From positions 302,296 to 366,295 of the forward strand of contig NZ_LMUI01000020.1 in the NCBI RefSeq assembly GCF_009765995.1: 64,000 nt of DNA, read 5' to 3'. Positions within the stretch are counted from its first letter, which is position 1, and the number at the start of each line of letters is the position of its first letter. Source of the DNA: Methylocapsa sp. S129 (GTDB lineage: Bacteria > Pseudomonadota > Alphaproteobacteria > Rhizobiales > Beijerinckiaceae). Shown here one piece after another: positions 38,074 to 48,157 of this stretch. The notes under the pieces are model-generated. The model saw nothing but the letters and a program-made list of their open reading frames with translations. It was not told where the DNA came from and searched no databases. Both the position numbers and the translations under genes were made by a program.

Positions 38074-40812
38074 ATGATCAGCGAAGCGGACGTGAGAGAG
38101 CCGGAAGAAAGCCAAGTCAATGGTCCCGCCGCGTCCTACGCCAAGGAGCCTGCACGCCTCACGCCCATGATGGCGCAATATCTGGCGATCAAGGCCGCCA
38201 ATCCCGATTGCCTGCTTTTCTATCGAATGGGCGATTTTTACGAATTGTTCTTCCGGGACGCTGAAATTGCGAGCCGGGCGCTGGGCATTGTGTTGACCAA
38301 GCGAGGCAAGCACGAAGGCGAAGATATCCGCATGTGCGGCGTGCCGGTCGAGCGCGCCGACGATTATCTGCAAAGGCTGATAGGCCAGGGTCATCGCGTC
38401 GCGGTTTGCGAACAGCTTGAGGATCCGGCCGAGGCGAAAAAACGCGGCGCCAAATCCGTCGTTCGCCGCGATGTCGTGCGTCTGGTGACGCCTGGAACGA
38501 TCACCGAGGATCGGCTACTGGAGCCCGGCCGCGCCAATATTCTCGTGGCGGTTCAGCGCGTGAAGACAGGCGAGACGCGCGCGCTGTTCGGCCTTGCGGC
38601 GCTGGATATTTCGACCGGCGCCTTCTCGTTGAGCGAGACCGATGAAGTAGGTCTGGCCGTCGAAATCGCCCGTATCGAACCGAGCGAAATATTGGCGCCG
38701 CAGGCCCTGTTCGACGATCCCGCGATCGCTCGCCTTTTTTCCGAAACGCGCGCCGCCGTTACGCCCATCGGGCGCGACATGACCGACGGCGTTCTCGCGG
38801 AACGACGCATTTGCGATTTCTACGGGGTTGAGACGCTCGATGGGTTCGGCGCCTTTACGCGCGCGGAAATTGGCGCGGCGGCGATCGCGCTCGGCTATAT
38901 CCAGCGCACCCAGATCGACGCGCGCCCGGCTCTGTCGCCGCCCTCGCGCCGTGTTCGCGGCTCCAGTCTTGAAATCGACGCCTCGACGCGAGCCAATCTC
39001 GAATTGACGCGCACGCTTTCGGGCGAACGGGCGGGATCGCTGCTTGCGGCGATCGACCTGACCCTGACCTCCGCCGGCGCTCGTCAACTCGCCGAAAGAT
39101 TGGCGAGCCCGTTGACGCGGCAAGCCGACATCGTTCAGCGCCTCGATTCGGTCGCCTATTTCGTGGGGGAGGGGCGCCTGCGCGCCGATTTGCGCGCGAT
39201 TTTGAGCGCGGCCCCCGACTTCATCCGCGCGCTGTCGCGCCTGAGTCTCGATCGTGGCGGCCCGCGCGATTTGGCGGCGATGCGCGATGGACTGAATGTC
39301 GCTGGGCTGGTGGGGCGCAAACTGGCCGAGCAGTCGACCCCAAGCGCCGGTCTGGCCGAGGCCTGCGCTCAGCTTGTTCAGGCCGATGGCGCGCTAGAGG
39401 GCGAGCTTGCGGCGACGCTGAACGACGAATTGCCGTTGAACAAACGTGATGGCGGCTTCGTGCGCCCTGGCGCTTTGGCGCCGCTTGATGAGGCGCGTGC
39501 GCTTCGGGACGAGAGCCGGCGCGTCATCGCCGAACTGCAAGGCAAATATTGCGAGCTTGCCGAAACGCGGCAGCTCAAGATCAAGCACAACAATTTCTTG
39601 GGATTCTATATCGAAACACAGCAGGCGCAGGGCGAGCGGCTGTTGCGCCCACCCCATTCCGCGACGTTCATCCATCGGCAGACCATGGCGGGTGCCATGC
39701 GCTTTTCGACGAACGAACTCGCCGAACTTGAGGCGAAAATCGCCTCGGCCGCCGATCGCGCCCTCGCGCTGGAGCTTGCCGCGTTCGACAGGTTGCGGCT
39801 GGCGTGCCTTGCTCAAATGGAGGCGATCCGGGGGCTGGGCCTGGCGCTTGCGGAGATCGACGTCGCCTGCGCACTCGCCGAACTCGCGGTCAGCCGCGAC
39901 TGGACACGTCCGATCGTTGATGATTCGCTGCGCTTTATCATCGAAGGAGGGCGCCATCCTGTGGTCGAGGCGGCGCTTCACGCGCGCGGCGAGCCTTTTG
40001 TGGCCAACGATGCCGATCTTTCCGGCGAGATCGCCGATGGCGGGCGCATCGCGCTGATCACCGGCCCCAATATGGCGGGCAAGTCGACCTATTTGCGGCA
40101 AAACGCGCTGATCGCGACGCTGGCGCAAATGGGCTCTTTCGTGCCGGCGCGGCGCGCCCATATCGGCATTGTCGATCGGCTTTTTTCGCGCGTTGGGGCG
40201 GCCGACGATCTGGCGCGCGGCCGTTCGACCTTCATGGTCGAAATGGTCGAGACGGCGGCGATCCTCAACCAGGCCAGCGTTCGTTCGCTCGTCATCCTCG
40301 ATGAAATAGGGCGGGGCACCGCCACTTTCGACGGCTTATCGATCGCCTTCGCGACCATTGAGCACCTTAATGCGGTCAATCGTTCGCGAACGCTGTTCGC
40401 CACGCATTTTCACGAATTGACCCGATTGTCCAAAACACTGCCGCGCTTGTTCAATCTCACCATGCGCGTGACCGAGTGGAACAATAATCTCGTGTTTTTG
40501 CATGAAGTGACGCCGGGCTCGGCCGATCGCTCCTACGGCATCCAGGTCGCCAAATTGGCTGGCCTGCCGCCGAGCGTAATCGATCGGGCGCGCGTGATCC
40601 TGGCGGAGCTTGAAGCGACCAATCGTTCCGGCGCTGCCTTGCGCAGCATCGACGAATTGCCGCTGTTCGCGGTCGCGCCGAAGCCGGCGCCGCCCAGGAA
40701 TGACAGGGATGAATTGCGGGAGAAGCTCGCCGCGATCGATCCGGACGATCTTTCGCCGAGGGACGCCCAGGCGGCGCTCTACGCCCTCAAGAAACTGGCG
40801 ACGGAGAAATAA
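38074..40812 (+). CDS. mutS: DNA mismatch repair protein MutS
   Basis: MutS finds mismatches and starts repair. The 912-residue protein has the mismatch-binding [12 protein letters not shown] (Phe-x-Glu) near residue 50, the connector and lever domains, Walker [17 protein letters not shown] near 665, [15 protein letters not shown], Walker [17 protein letters not shown] and the [10 protein letters not shown] switch. The ATG at 38074 gives the standard N-terminus; the frame continues upstream without family similarity. The C-terminal tail is of normal length. A LysE-type gene starts three bases after its stop. Confidence 0.97.
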   Translation: MISEADVREPEESQVNGPAASYAKEPARLTPMMAQYLAIKAANPDCLLFYRMGDFYELFFRDAEIASRALGIVLTKRGKHEGEDIRMCGVPVERADDYLQRLIGQGHRVAVCEQLEDPAEAKKRGAKSVVRRDVVRLVTPGTITEDRLLEPGRANILVAVQRVKTGETRALFGLAALDISTGAFSLSETDEVGLAVEIARIEPSEILAPQALFDDPAIARLFSETRAAVTPIGRDMTDGVLAERRICDFYGVETLDGFGAFTRAEIGAAAIALGYIQRTQIDARPALSPPSRRVRGSSLEIDASTRANLELTRTLSGERAGSLLAAIDLTLTSAGARQLAERLASPLTRQADIVQRLDSVAYFVGEGRLRADLRAILSAAPDFIRALSRLSLDRGGPRDLAAMRDGLNVAGLVGRKLAEQSTPSAGLAEACAQLVQADGALEGELAATLNDELPLNKRDGGFVRPGALAPLDEARALRDESRRVIAELQGKYCELAETRQLKIKHNNFLGFYIETQQAQGERLLRPPHSATFIHRQTMAGAMRFSTNELAELEAKIASAADRALALELAAFDRLRLACLAQMEAIRGLGLALAEIDVACALAELAVSRDWTRPIVDDSLRFIIEGGRHPVVEAALHARGEPFVANDADLSGEIADGGRIALITGPNMAGKSTYLRQNALIATLAQMGSFVPARRAHIGIVDRLFSRVGAADDLARGRSTFMVEMVETAAILNQASVRSLVILDEIGRGTATFDGLSIAFATIEHLNAVNRSRTLFATHFHELTRLSKTLPRLFNLTMRVTEWNNNLVFLHEVTPGSADRSYGIQVAKLAGLPPSVIDRARVILAELEATNRSGAALRSIDELPLFAVAPKPAPPRNDRDELREKLAAIDPDDLSPRDAQAALYALKKLATEK

Positions 40813-40815
40813 GCG

Positions 40816-41454
40816 ATGATGGCGCAAAAGATTTATCTCGCGACGGCGGCGGCAGCTTTTCTTTATGTCATCTCGCCCGGGCCGGCTTTTCTCGCGCTAT
40901 TCACGCTGGCGGCGTCAAAAGGGCGCAAGGCGGGCGCGTGGTTCATCAGCGGCCATCTGGTCGGCGACGTCTCCTGGGGGGCGCTTGCTTTCGCGGCGAT
41001 CATCGGTGTCAACCGGATCGGACCCGTGCTGTTTGAATTGCTTGGCGCCGCCTGCGGATTCTATCTGATCTATCTCGGCGTCAAAGCGGTGGTGACGAAA
41101 AAAGACGCCCCACCGCAAACCATCGGCGCTCGCCGCCCGCTGATCGCCGGCATGGTGTTCGGGTTGACCAACCCCAAAGCCTATCCCGTCGCGGTGGCGA
41201 TGTTCACGGCGATCGCCGCGCCATTCGCGGGCCAACTGACCTTCGCCGACGCGCCGCAATTGATGCTGGCCGCTTTCGTCGGGTTCCTGATGGCGGATAT
41301 GACGCTGATATTCGCCGCCGGCCTACCGGGAGTGCGGCGCTTCTTCCTGCGCCACGGTGTCGCCGTGACGCGCGTCGTGGGCGTATTATTCATTGCCTTT
41401 GGCGCAAAGTCGGTCTTCGACGCGGCGAGTGGCGCGCTACGGCGGGCGGGGTGA
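40816..41454 (+). CDS. LysE/RhtB-family amino-acid exporter
   Basis: The 212-residue protein has the family signature SPGPAFLALFTLAASKGRKAGAWFISGHLVGD at residues 18-50 and six hydrophobic segments, with GLTNPKAYPVAVAMF in the second half. Such proteins expel amino acids or related metabolites across the inner membrane. ATG at 40816 or 40819 may be used. It lies three bases behind mutS and is probably read from the same transcript, although the functions are unrelated. Confidence 0.92.
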   Translation: MMAQKIYLATAAAAFLYVISPGPAFLALFTLAASKGRKAGAWFISGHLVGDVSWGALAFAAIIGVNRIGPVLFELLGAACGFYLIYLGVKAVVTKKDAPPQTIGARRPLIAGMVFGLTNPKAYPVAVAMFTAIAAPFAGQLTFADAPQLMLAAFVGFLMADMTLIFAAGLPGVRRFFLRHGVAVTRVVGVLFIAFGAKSVFDAASGALRRAG

Positions 41455-41495
41455 GCCGCTGACTTGCCGCTTGATCGCCCGCGTCTGAAAGTCGC

Positions 41496-41879
41496 TCAAA
41501 TCGAGCCTGGCGGAATAAAGGCGCAATAGAGAAAGATGCTGTCAAAGACGTTCGACGAGGCGCCGCCGAGCCGATCATTGTCGGTCGCTGAGCGATAGCA
41601 TAAATGCGCGCGATGAGAATCGTCGCTCGGCGGATCGCCAGGTATAGGCAAGAACGTGATGCGATCTTCGGGGATTGCGATCCATTGACGCTCGCGCGTC
41701 AGGAACTCGAACTGGCCGCCGTGTTCACGAAAAGATGTCGCGGCGCAATCATCGCCGCCGCAGCAGAGCTGGCCGTTCCTGCCGTGCACGTCGGTATAAA
41801 TATCATGGGCGCTGACTGCGGAGAACGACGCGGCGACGACGGCGCCGCCAAGGGCTGCGTGCAAAAGAACATTCATCAT
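41496..41879 (-). CDS. Small exported cysteine-rich protein
   Basis: The 127-residue product has a signal peptide (LLHAALGGAVVAASFSAVSA, cut before HDIYTD), then HGRNGQLCCGGDDCAATSFREH, a WIAIPEDRITFLP core and AHLCYRS...LYCAFIPPG at the end. Five cysteines after the signal suggest disulfides or metal binding in the periplasm. Similar short secreted proteins with a CCGGxDC element occur across Hyphomicrobiales, but I know no function. It is convergent with the LysE gene. Confidence 0.78.
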   Translation of the reverse strand: MMNVLLHAALGGAVVAASFSAVSAHDIYTDVHGRNGQLCCGGDDCAATSFREHGGQFEFLTRERQWIAIPEDRITFLPIPGDPPSDDSHRAHLCYRSATDNDRLGGASSNVFDSIFLYCAFIPPGSI

Positions 41880-42365
41880 GTCAACCGCTCCTGTTGGCGG
41901 CCGATCAATCGAGACATTCGTCGATGGCGATCAGGCCGCATGCCGATCACCCCCCTTAAACTTGTGATTTCCTCCCAAACGTTCCATCCGCCCTGGCCGC
42001 TTGACAGTCGGCGCGGCTCGATGATCGTTGTACGCGCAATGGCTAAATATACGCGCATGCCGCTCACACAACTCGCTGCTATTCATGCGGCAGCGAGGAA
42101 GCCGGCTCTGGGCGTGTCCTCCGGCCGCGACGAAAGCGCTAATAGCGTCGTGGCGGCTATCCGGCGAATCAATGCAAGAGGCGTGCCGAATCCCTCCATG
42201 CAATCGCTTGCGGCGCTCTTCGTCAAGATGGCCTGTGGATAGTCCGAACTCCGGCGGCTTGCGCCGAGTCGAACAGGTCGAGGATGACCGATAAAATCCT
42301 CGGCCGCGGTTCCATTTGCCCTCGCCAGCCCCTCATCTTATCCTCTTTCCCAGGAGGACTCACCT
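41880..42365. other. Gap without a supported gene
   Basis: These 486 bases lie between the divergent exported-protein and dehydrogenase genes and must hold both promoters. Frames of 60-90 residues exist, the best being plus 42039-42242, but none has an SD, a recognised motif or family-like composition. CCAGGAGG (42350-42357) is the ribosome-binding site of the dehydrogenase. No tRNA-like structure was seen. Confidence 0.55.
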
Positions 42366-43805
42366 TTGAACATCGCAGCCGAGACGCTCGCCGCCACCCA
42401 TCTGCGCCGCCGCGCTGACCATCTTTCACCAGCGGCGGTTGAAGCACTGAACGCCGCCTTGGCCGCGCGTTTTGGCAATCGCCTCGTCACCTCGGAGGCG
42501 GTGCGCGTCCAGCACGGCCATACGCTGACCTGGGTCGCCAATGCGCCGCCCGACGCCGTGATTTTCGCAGAGAACACACAGGACGTCGTCGACGCCGTGC
42601 GCATTTGCGCCGAGCACGATGCGCCGATTATCCCCTTTGGGGCCGGCACTTCGCTAGAGGGGCATGTCAACGCGCTCCACGGCGGCGTGTCGATCGACAT
42701 GTCGCGCATGGATCGCCTTCTCGCCGTTCACGCTGAAGACCTTGATTGCGTCGTCGAGCCGGGCCTGCATCGCATCGCGTTGAACGAACAGTTACGCGAT
42801 ACGGGCTTGTTCTTCCCGATCGACCCTGGCGCCGACGCTTCGATCGGCGGGATGACGGCGACGCGCGCCTCCGGTACGAATGCTGTGCGCTATGGCACGA
42901 TGAAAGATAATGTCCTCTCGCTGGTCGCCGTGACCGCGGATGGCTCTATCGTGCGCACGGCGAGCCGGGCGAAAAAATCCTCGGCTGGCTATGATTTGAC
43001 TCGCCTGTTCGTGGGCTCCGAGGGGACATTGGGAATCATTACCGAAATCACCTTGCGGCTGCACGGCATCCCCGAGGCGATATCGGCCGGTCATTGCCCA
43101 TTCAAGGACGTTCGCTCCGCCTGCGACGCCGTCATCGCGACGATCCAGTCAGGCCTACCGGTCGCGCGCATTGAATTGCTCGACGCAATGCAGGTGAAGG
43201 CTTGCAACAATTATTCCAAACTTTCACTTCCCGAAACGCCGATGCTGTTTGTTGAATTTCACGGCACATCGGCAGGCGTCGCCGAACAGTCGCAACGTTT
43301 CGGCGATATCGCCGCTGAGTTTGGCGGCGGCCCTTTCGTGTGGGCGACGCGGCCCGAAGAACGCAGCCGCCTTTGGCAGGCGCGTCATGACGTCTATTGG
43401 GCGTCATTCACCCTGCGGCCGGGCGCGCGGCTTTTTGCGACCGACGTCTGCGTGCCGATCTCGCGGCTCGCCGATTGCGTTGAAGCGACGCAACGGGATA
43501 TTGCCGAGACAGGTTTGGTGGCGCCGATTGTCGGACATGTCGGCGACGGCAATTTCCATGTGAGTCCCCTTGTCGACATGGATGATCCCGCCGATGTCGC
43601 ACGTGCGGAGGCGTTTTCATCGCGCTTGGTGCGCCGGGCGCTGGCGATGGACGGAACCTGCACCGGGGAGCATGGCGTCGGCCAAAAGAAAATCCCCTAT
43701 GTCGAAGAGGAATATCCTGCCGCGACGCTTGATCTGATGCGGCGCATCAAACAAGCCTTCGATCCTGCCAATCTCCTCAACCCAGGCAAAATACTGCGGC
43801 AATAG
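42366..43805 (+). CDS. FAD-linked D-lactate dehydrogenase/GlcD-type oxidase
   Basis: The 479-residue flavoprotein has the VAO fold: FAD-binding ENTQDVVDAVRICAEHDAPIIPFGAGTSLEGHV, the DPGADASIGGMTATRASGTNAVRYGTMKDNVL segment, GSEGTLGIITEITLRL, and the C-terminal VGHVGDGNFHVSPLVD with the metal or substrate histidines and GTCTGEHGVGQKKI. This pattern fits cytochrome-linked D-lactate dehydrogenase or the glycolate oxidase D subunit. Absence of glcE and glcF neighbours favours a stand-alone D-2-hydroxyacid dehydrogenase. Confidence 0.9.
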   Translation: MNIAAETLAATHLRRRADHLSPAAVEALNAALAARFGNRLVTSEAVRVQHGHTLTWVANAPPDAVIFAENTQDVVDAVRICAEHDAPIIPFGAGTSLEGHVNALHGGVSIDMSRMDRLLAVHAEDLDCVVEPGLHRIALNEQLRDTGLFFPIDPGADASIGGMTATRASGTNAVRYGTMKDNVLSLVAVTADGSIVRTASRAKKSSAGYDLTRLFVGSEGTLGIITEITLRLHGIPEAISAGHCPFKDVRSACDAVIATIQSGLPVARIELLDAMQVKACNNYSKLSLPETPMLFVEFHGTSAGVAEQSQRFGDIAAEFGGGPFVWATRPEERSRLWQARHDVYWASFTLRPGARLFATDVCVPISRLADCVEATQRDIAETGLVAPIVGHVGDGNFHVSPLVDMDDPADVARAEAFSSRLVRRALAMDGTCTGEHGVGQKKIPYVEEEYPAATLDLMRRIKQAFDPANLLNPGKILRQ

Positions 43806-43930
43806 GCCTATTGGGCGGGCCGGGACGGCGTCGATTTCCCGCGCGGTCTTGCATCGTCACTTTCGCGCCATGAATTGGGATATTGTTCCTCCCTCCAATC
43901 CGGCCTCACACCAGGAACTGACGGTCAATC

Positions 43931-46900
43931 TTGCGCACCGGCCTTACCGTTATCGCTCTTCTCCTGATTTCGGCGCTGACCGCGGCGTTGATCGGGCCCT
44001 ATTACGTCGATTGGAGCAAGCAGCGCGTTGCGGTCGAGGCGCAATTGTCCCGCATCCTGAGCGAGCGCGTTCAGGTGAAGGGCGCGATCGATCTCAAGCT
44101 TCTTCCCAGCCCCTACGTCACTTTGAATCAAGTCGAAGTCACGGATCCTAAAACTGGCGGCGTCCTGTTTTCTTGCGACGAGATGGAACTGGCGCTCGGT
44201 CTGACGTCTCTTGTGCGAGGCCAATTCCGGTTCACGCGGGCTTCCTTTGAACGTCCAATCCTCGATCTCGTTCAGGGTCCGGACGGAGGAATCGCACTGC
44301 CAAAACTAGATATGGCGTCACGCTCCGATTCGATCGCTTTCGACAAGGTCGTCGTTCGCAACGCCAGCGTGAGAATAATGCGAGCCGATGGCCTCGCGGA
44401 ATTCACCGTTGCCGGAATTAGTCTTGATGCGGAGGCCGGTTCCTTGCTTGGACCTTTCAAAGGCTCGGGCGAAGCTCCCGGTCCCGGCGGCGCAAAACTC
44501 GCGTTCAATTTTGCGACGGGCGCCGTTGAAGGCGACAATTTGCGATTCAAGGCGGCAATCGACGCCAGAGGCGGGTTGCCGCGAAGCGAGTTCGACGGCG
44601 CCCTGGCTTTGACCGACGCGACGGCGACAGCGGGCGTGGCGGTCGTCGGTTATTCCGGCGCTGCAACCTTTTCGGGACTGATCAAGGGGGCCGACGCGCC
44701 GACGCCCTGGCGTGCTTCTGGCGCCCTGAAAGCCGACCTGCGCAGGGCCTCGCTAGACAATCTTGATGTCCGGCTTGGGCAGGAGGATCGTGCGCTCGCG
44801 GCAAATGGTTCGGCGCAGATGGAGTTTGGCGCGCCGCCCCGTGCGAGCATTGTCCTTGCGGCCAAACAGCTCAATTTCGATACGTTGCTGCGAGGGGAAG
44901 GCGAGGACTCCGCGTCGCCAGCAAAAGCTTATGGCGCGTTGAGCGCCGCTTTGGCAGGGCTTGGGATCGAGAGCGCTCCGCCTGTCGCCCTGTCCGTCGA
45001 ACTTGAAACGCCGGCGGCGATACTCGGCGGCGATACGATTGCCGACGTTACGTTCTCCGTAAATGTTGATCCAAGCGCGCCGACCGGCGTGAAGCTTGAG
45101 GCGAGCCCGCCAGGACGCAGCCATATCCTGGCGTCAGGGGTTGTCGATGCCGGTCCTGCTCCAGGCTTCAAAGGCCGGATGGACGCCAGGATCGGCGACA
45201 TTCAACGCCTGCGCGACTGGCTCACGCTTGGCGCCCCCGATTTGAGCGCGCGCCTCGCCGCTGTTAGCGAGGTATTGCCTTATCGGTCAGCCTCGGCGAT
45301 CGGCGATGTGGATTTGTCGGCGACAGGTTTTGTCGCGCGAAATTTGAGTCTTGCGCTTGAGCGTTCGACCTTCACCGGAACCTTGGCTTTGACGCGCGCC
45401 GTCGGTGTCGAGCGTGGGCGCATGTTTATGGATATGCAAACGGATTCGCTTGACATCGATGCGCTTCCTAACGTCAGCGCGAGTACGAATTTTCTCAGCG
45501 ATATCGATCTTTCCCTGGCCCTCGACGCGCATGCGATTCGCATCGCCCGATTGGGAGAAGCGCGGGTCGAAGGAGGATCGCTGACGCTCAAACTAACCAA
45601 ACAGGGCGACGATGTTCGGCTGGATCATTTGTCGATTGCTGATCTTGGCGGAGCGTCGGTGGAGGCGAACGGCGCCAGCGATGGGAAAGGTCGCTGGCTT
45701 AGCGCCAAAATCGACGCCGCGCGATTGCGCGATTTCGCACTGCTGATCCGCCGCGTGGCGCCGGGGCCGATCAGCGACATGCTCGTCGATCGTTCAGGAG
45801 CGCTTTCGCCCGCAAAACTGACTTTCAACGCGCAATCGTCGGCGCCGAGCAAGGGCGTGGCTGACGCGACGGATACGCTGACGATGCAGGGTACGGCGGG
45901 GGTGACGCGCGTTGACGCCAAATTCGACCGCGCCGCTGGGGACGCCAATACGCTGAGCGCGACTGTATCGCTCGATGCGCCTGACGCTGCTCCATTGCTG
46001 CGACAGATCGGATTGCCGGCCTTGTCGCTTGCAGGGCAAGGGCGCGGACATATCGGCGCCTCGGCGCACGGCCGTTGGAGCGACGGCCTGGAGGGGGACA
46101 TATCCGCTTCGTTCGCTGGCGCTGATCTCGCCTGGCGGGGGCGGCTGTCGTACAAAGCATCGGATGTTGACGGCGCACTGGTTAGGGGTTTGGCCAGCGT
46201 CAAGGCGGCTAACTCGATGCCGCTCCTGGCGGTGCTTGGCATAGCGTCGCCGGATTCGACTGTCGCCATTCCGACCGATCTTTTGGCTGATATCGCCTGG
46301 CGCGACAAACGACTCAGTTTTTCACAACTGCAGGGCACAATCGGGCATACGCGTTTTTCTGGAGATTTGACCTATTGGCCAGCGTCGGTGCAGCCAGGCC
46401 CCACGATTCCAGCGGATCCGGATGTAGCGCTCGCTCAGGCGGTAGCTGGTGAAAATTCCGCCGCGCCCGCAGCGCAACTCACGGGTGCTTTGCAGGCGGA
46501 CCGATTGTCGCTCTCCGCCTTGATTGGCTTGGCGCTTGGCGCGCCACAGTCGGCCAAGGCCGGAGCGTTCTGGTCGGACGCTAAGTTTTCCGCGGGACTC
46601 GTCAATCCGCCATCCGCCGATATCGCTCTCAAAGTCGCCGCGCTTGACGTCACTGATAGCCTTCTCGCCCACGACGCCGGCATGCAGCTAAAACTTGGGC
46701 GGGGCCTAGTCAGCCTCGATGATTTGTCGATGAATGTGGCCGGAGGCGCCCTCGCCGGACGGGCGACAATTCGACGAGACGGGCCGAATGCGTCGGTGTC
46801 CGGGCAAGTCTCAACCGAGCCTATCGCCCTCGATCGGCCGAACTTCGCGGGTCAGGTGTCGGGCTCGATGGACTTCGCTAGTACAGGACAAAGCGCCAGC

Positions 46901-47707
46901 GCGTTGGTTGCTGGGCTCGCCGGAGCCGGCCAAATAAAGCTGCAAGGCGCGCGAATACCGCATCTCGATCAGAGCGCGATTGGTCGGATTGTCGAAAAAG
47001 CGCAATCGTCCGACTATGCGATCGATCCACCTAATATTAATCGCGCTTTCGAACTGGAGTTCAACAAGCAAGCCTTGCGCGTTGGCGACGCCAATGCGTC
47101 TTTATCCCTTACAGCGGGAATAATCCGCTTTGGTCCATTTGAAGTGAGGGATTCCAGGGACGAGGCGGCGCTGCAGGCGAATTTTGATCTTCGATCGTTC
47201 ATCCTGGAGATTTACGCCGCATTCGCTGAATTGCAAACGCCGAAATACTGGAGTGGGGCGCCACCAGCGATCAATGTTGTGTTGAGAGGGCCGATCGATG
47301 CCTTGGTTCGCGAGGTCGATTCCGGCCTCTTCGTGGCCGGCCTCGCGGCTCAGTCCATCGCGCGGGAGACCAACAGAATCGCGGCTCTGGAATCGGACAT
47401 ACGTGAGCGCGCCTTCTTCAATCGACGGCTGAAAGCCAGCCAATCCATGCGCCGGCGCGAGTTGGAATTGGAGGCCTATTCGATTGAGCAAGCGCGGCTC
47501 AAGTCGGAAGACAATCGTGCGCGCGTGGAGGCCGAAACTGTAAAAGCCGATGAGGAAAGGCGCAGGGCGGCTGCTGCTGAGCAGCTATCAACGCCTGCGC
47601 CGGCGCCAAATAATCCCACGCAATCGTCGACGAATCCCATGCCGCCCCTGCCGCGGCCGCCCAGCGCGCTGCAGCAATCTGATCCGACCGCATCTGGGCT
47701 CTATTGA
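43931..47707 (+). CDS. Large AsmA-family inner-membrane-anchored protein
   Basis: The 1258-residue protein starts with a membrane anchor (TGLTVIALLLISALTAALIGPYYVDW) and the AsmA N-terminal domain (VEAQLSRILSERVQVKGAIDLKLLPSPYVTLNQVEVTDP). A very long beta-rich periplasmic region follows, and the AsmA C-terminal domain (IPHLDQSAIGRIVEKAQSS near residue 1010) precedes a charged helix and a Pro-rich tail. AsmA and TamB/YhdP-like proteins are bridge-like carriers that move phospholipids toward the outer membrane. A TTG start at 43931 is used; no better ATG gives the anchor. The tail of about 120 residues after the domain is unusual. Confidence 0.85.
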   Translation: MRTGLTVIALLLISALTAALIGPYYVDWSKQRVAVEAQLSRILSERVQVKGAIDLKLLPSPYVTLNQVEVTDPKTGGVLFSCDEMELALGLTSLVRGQFRFTRASFERPILDLVQGPDGGIALPKLDMASRSDSIAFDKVVVRNASVRIMRADGLAEFTVAGISLDAEAGSLLGPFKGSGEAPGPGGAKLAFNFATGAVEGDNLRFKAAIDARGGLPRSEFDGALALTDATATAGVAVVGYSGAATFSGLIKGADAPTPWRASGALKADLRRASLDNLDVRLGQEDRALAANGSAQMEFGAPPRASIVLAAKQLNFDTLLRGEGEDSASPAKAYGALSAALAGLGIESAPPVALSVELETPAAILGGDTIADVTFSVNVDPSAPTGVKLEASPPGRSHILASGVVDAGPAPGFKGRMDARIGDIQRLRDWLTLGAPDLSARLAAVSEVLPYRSASAIGDVDLSATGFVARNLSLALERSTFTGTLALTRAVGVERGRMFMDMQTDSLDIDALPNVSASTNFLSDIDLSLALDAHAIRIARLGEARVEGGSLTLKLTKQGDDVRLDHLSIADLGGASVEANGASDGKGRWLSAKIDAARLRDFALLIRRVAPGPISDMLVDRSGALSPAKLTFNAQSSAPSKGVADATDTLTMQGTAGVTRVDAKFDRAAGDANTLSATVSLDAPDAAPLLRQIGLPALSLAGQGRGHIGASAHGRWSDGLEGDISASFAGADLAWRGRLSYKASDVDGALVRGLASVKAANSMPLLAVLGIASPDSTVAIPTDLLADIAWRDKRLSFSQLQGTIGHTRFSGDLTYWPASVQPGPTIPADPDVALAQAVAGENSAAPAAQLTGALQADRLSLSALIGLALGAPQSAKAGAFWSDAKFSAGLVNPPSADIALKVAALDVTDSLLAHDAGMQLKLGRGLVSLDDLSMNVAGGALAGRATIRRDGPNASVSGQVSTEPIALDRPNFAGQVSGSMDFASTGQSASALVAGLAGAGQIKLQGARIPHLDQSAIGRIVEKAQSSDYAIDPPNINRAFELEFNKQALRVGDANASLSLTAGIIRFGPFEVRDSRDEAALQANFDLRSFILEIYAAFAELQTPKYWSGAPPAINVVLRGPIDALVREVDSGLFVAGLAAQSIARETNRIAALESDIRERAFFNRRLKASQSMRRRELELEAYSIEQARLKSEDNRARVEAETVKADEERRRAAAAEQLSTPAPAPNNPTQSSTNPMPPLPRPPSALQQSDPTASGLY

Positions 47708-47958
47708 ATCACGCTTTCGAACACGAAGACGCGGATCGCCGATGATAGATTCGCGGGTCCACGATTGGCGTCGATCTCGGCGACGAGCGCATTGATCGAT
47801 TGAGCGCGCCTTTTGGCTAAAGCCTTGAGTTCACGCCAGAACGTTTCTTCCAGCGAAATGCTCGTGCGGTGCCCGGCAATCACGAGGGATCGCTTGACCA
47901 CGCCGGCATCCGGACGGATCGATCCGCCGCCAATAGATTCAGGCGAGTCACTCGGCAT
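47701..47958 (-). CDS. Ribbon-helix-helix domain protein (RHH_4)
   Basis: The 85-residue protein carries the alphaproteobacterial ribbon-helix-helix form: VVKRSLVIAGHRTSISLEETFWRELKALAKRRAQSINALVAEIDANRG. The beta strand and two helices suggest a dimeric DNA-binding regulator, although homologues are uncharacterised. Its start overlaps the DUF4169 stop by 11 bases, so the two are coupled. It converges on the AsmA gene, sharing seven bases at the ends. Confidence 0.85.
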   Translation of the reverse strand: MPSDSPESIGGGSIRPDAGVVKRSLVIAGHRTSISLEETFWRELKALAKRRAQSINALVAEIDANRGPANLSSAIRVFVFESVIQ

Positions 47959-48139
47959 CGCCCGGGTCCGGCCGCCGATGAGCTTCGAGACGCCTGTCCG
48001 CCAGGACGCGTTCGGTTTGGGCTTTGCTTCTCACACTTTTCGAGACGCCAAATGCGACGCGGTTGGCCGCCGCTTTGATTTCAGCTTCGGCGCCTAACTG
48101 ACGCTTACGAATTCTGCGGAGATTGACGATCTCGCCCAT
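47948..48139 (-). CDS. DUF4169 family protein
   Basis: The 63-residue protein is very basic: MGEIVNLRRIRKRQ, then AAANRVAFGVSKSVRSKAQTERVLADRRLEAHR. This is the whole DUF4169 family pattern, found in alphaproteobacteria and usually encoded next to the RHH protein, as here. Function is unknown; the charge suggests nucleic-acid contact. It follows sspB on the same strand. Confidence 0.85.
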   Translation of the reverse strand: MGEIVNLRRIRKRQLGAEAEIKAAANRVAFGVSKSVRSKAQTERVLADRRLEAHRRPDPGDAE

Positions 48140-48157
48140 GCTCGCGCCCGTCCGTCA

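Noticed and set aside
42039..42242. 67-residue plus-strand ORF
   Set aside because: No ribosome-binding site, no recognised motif; kept as part of the gap.
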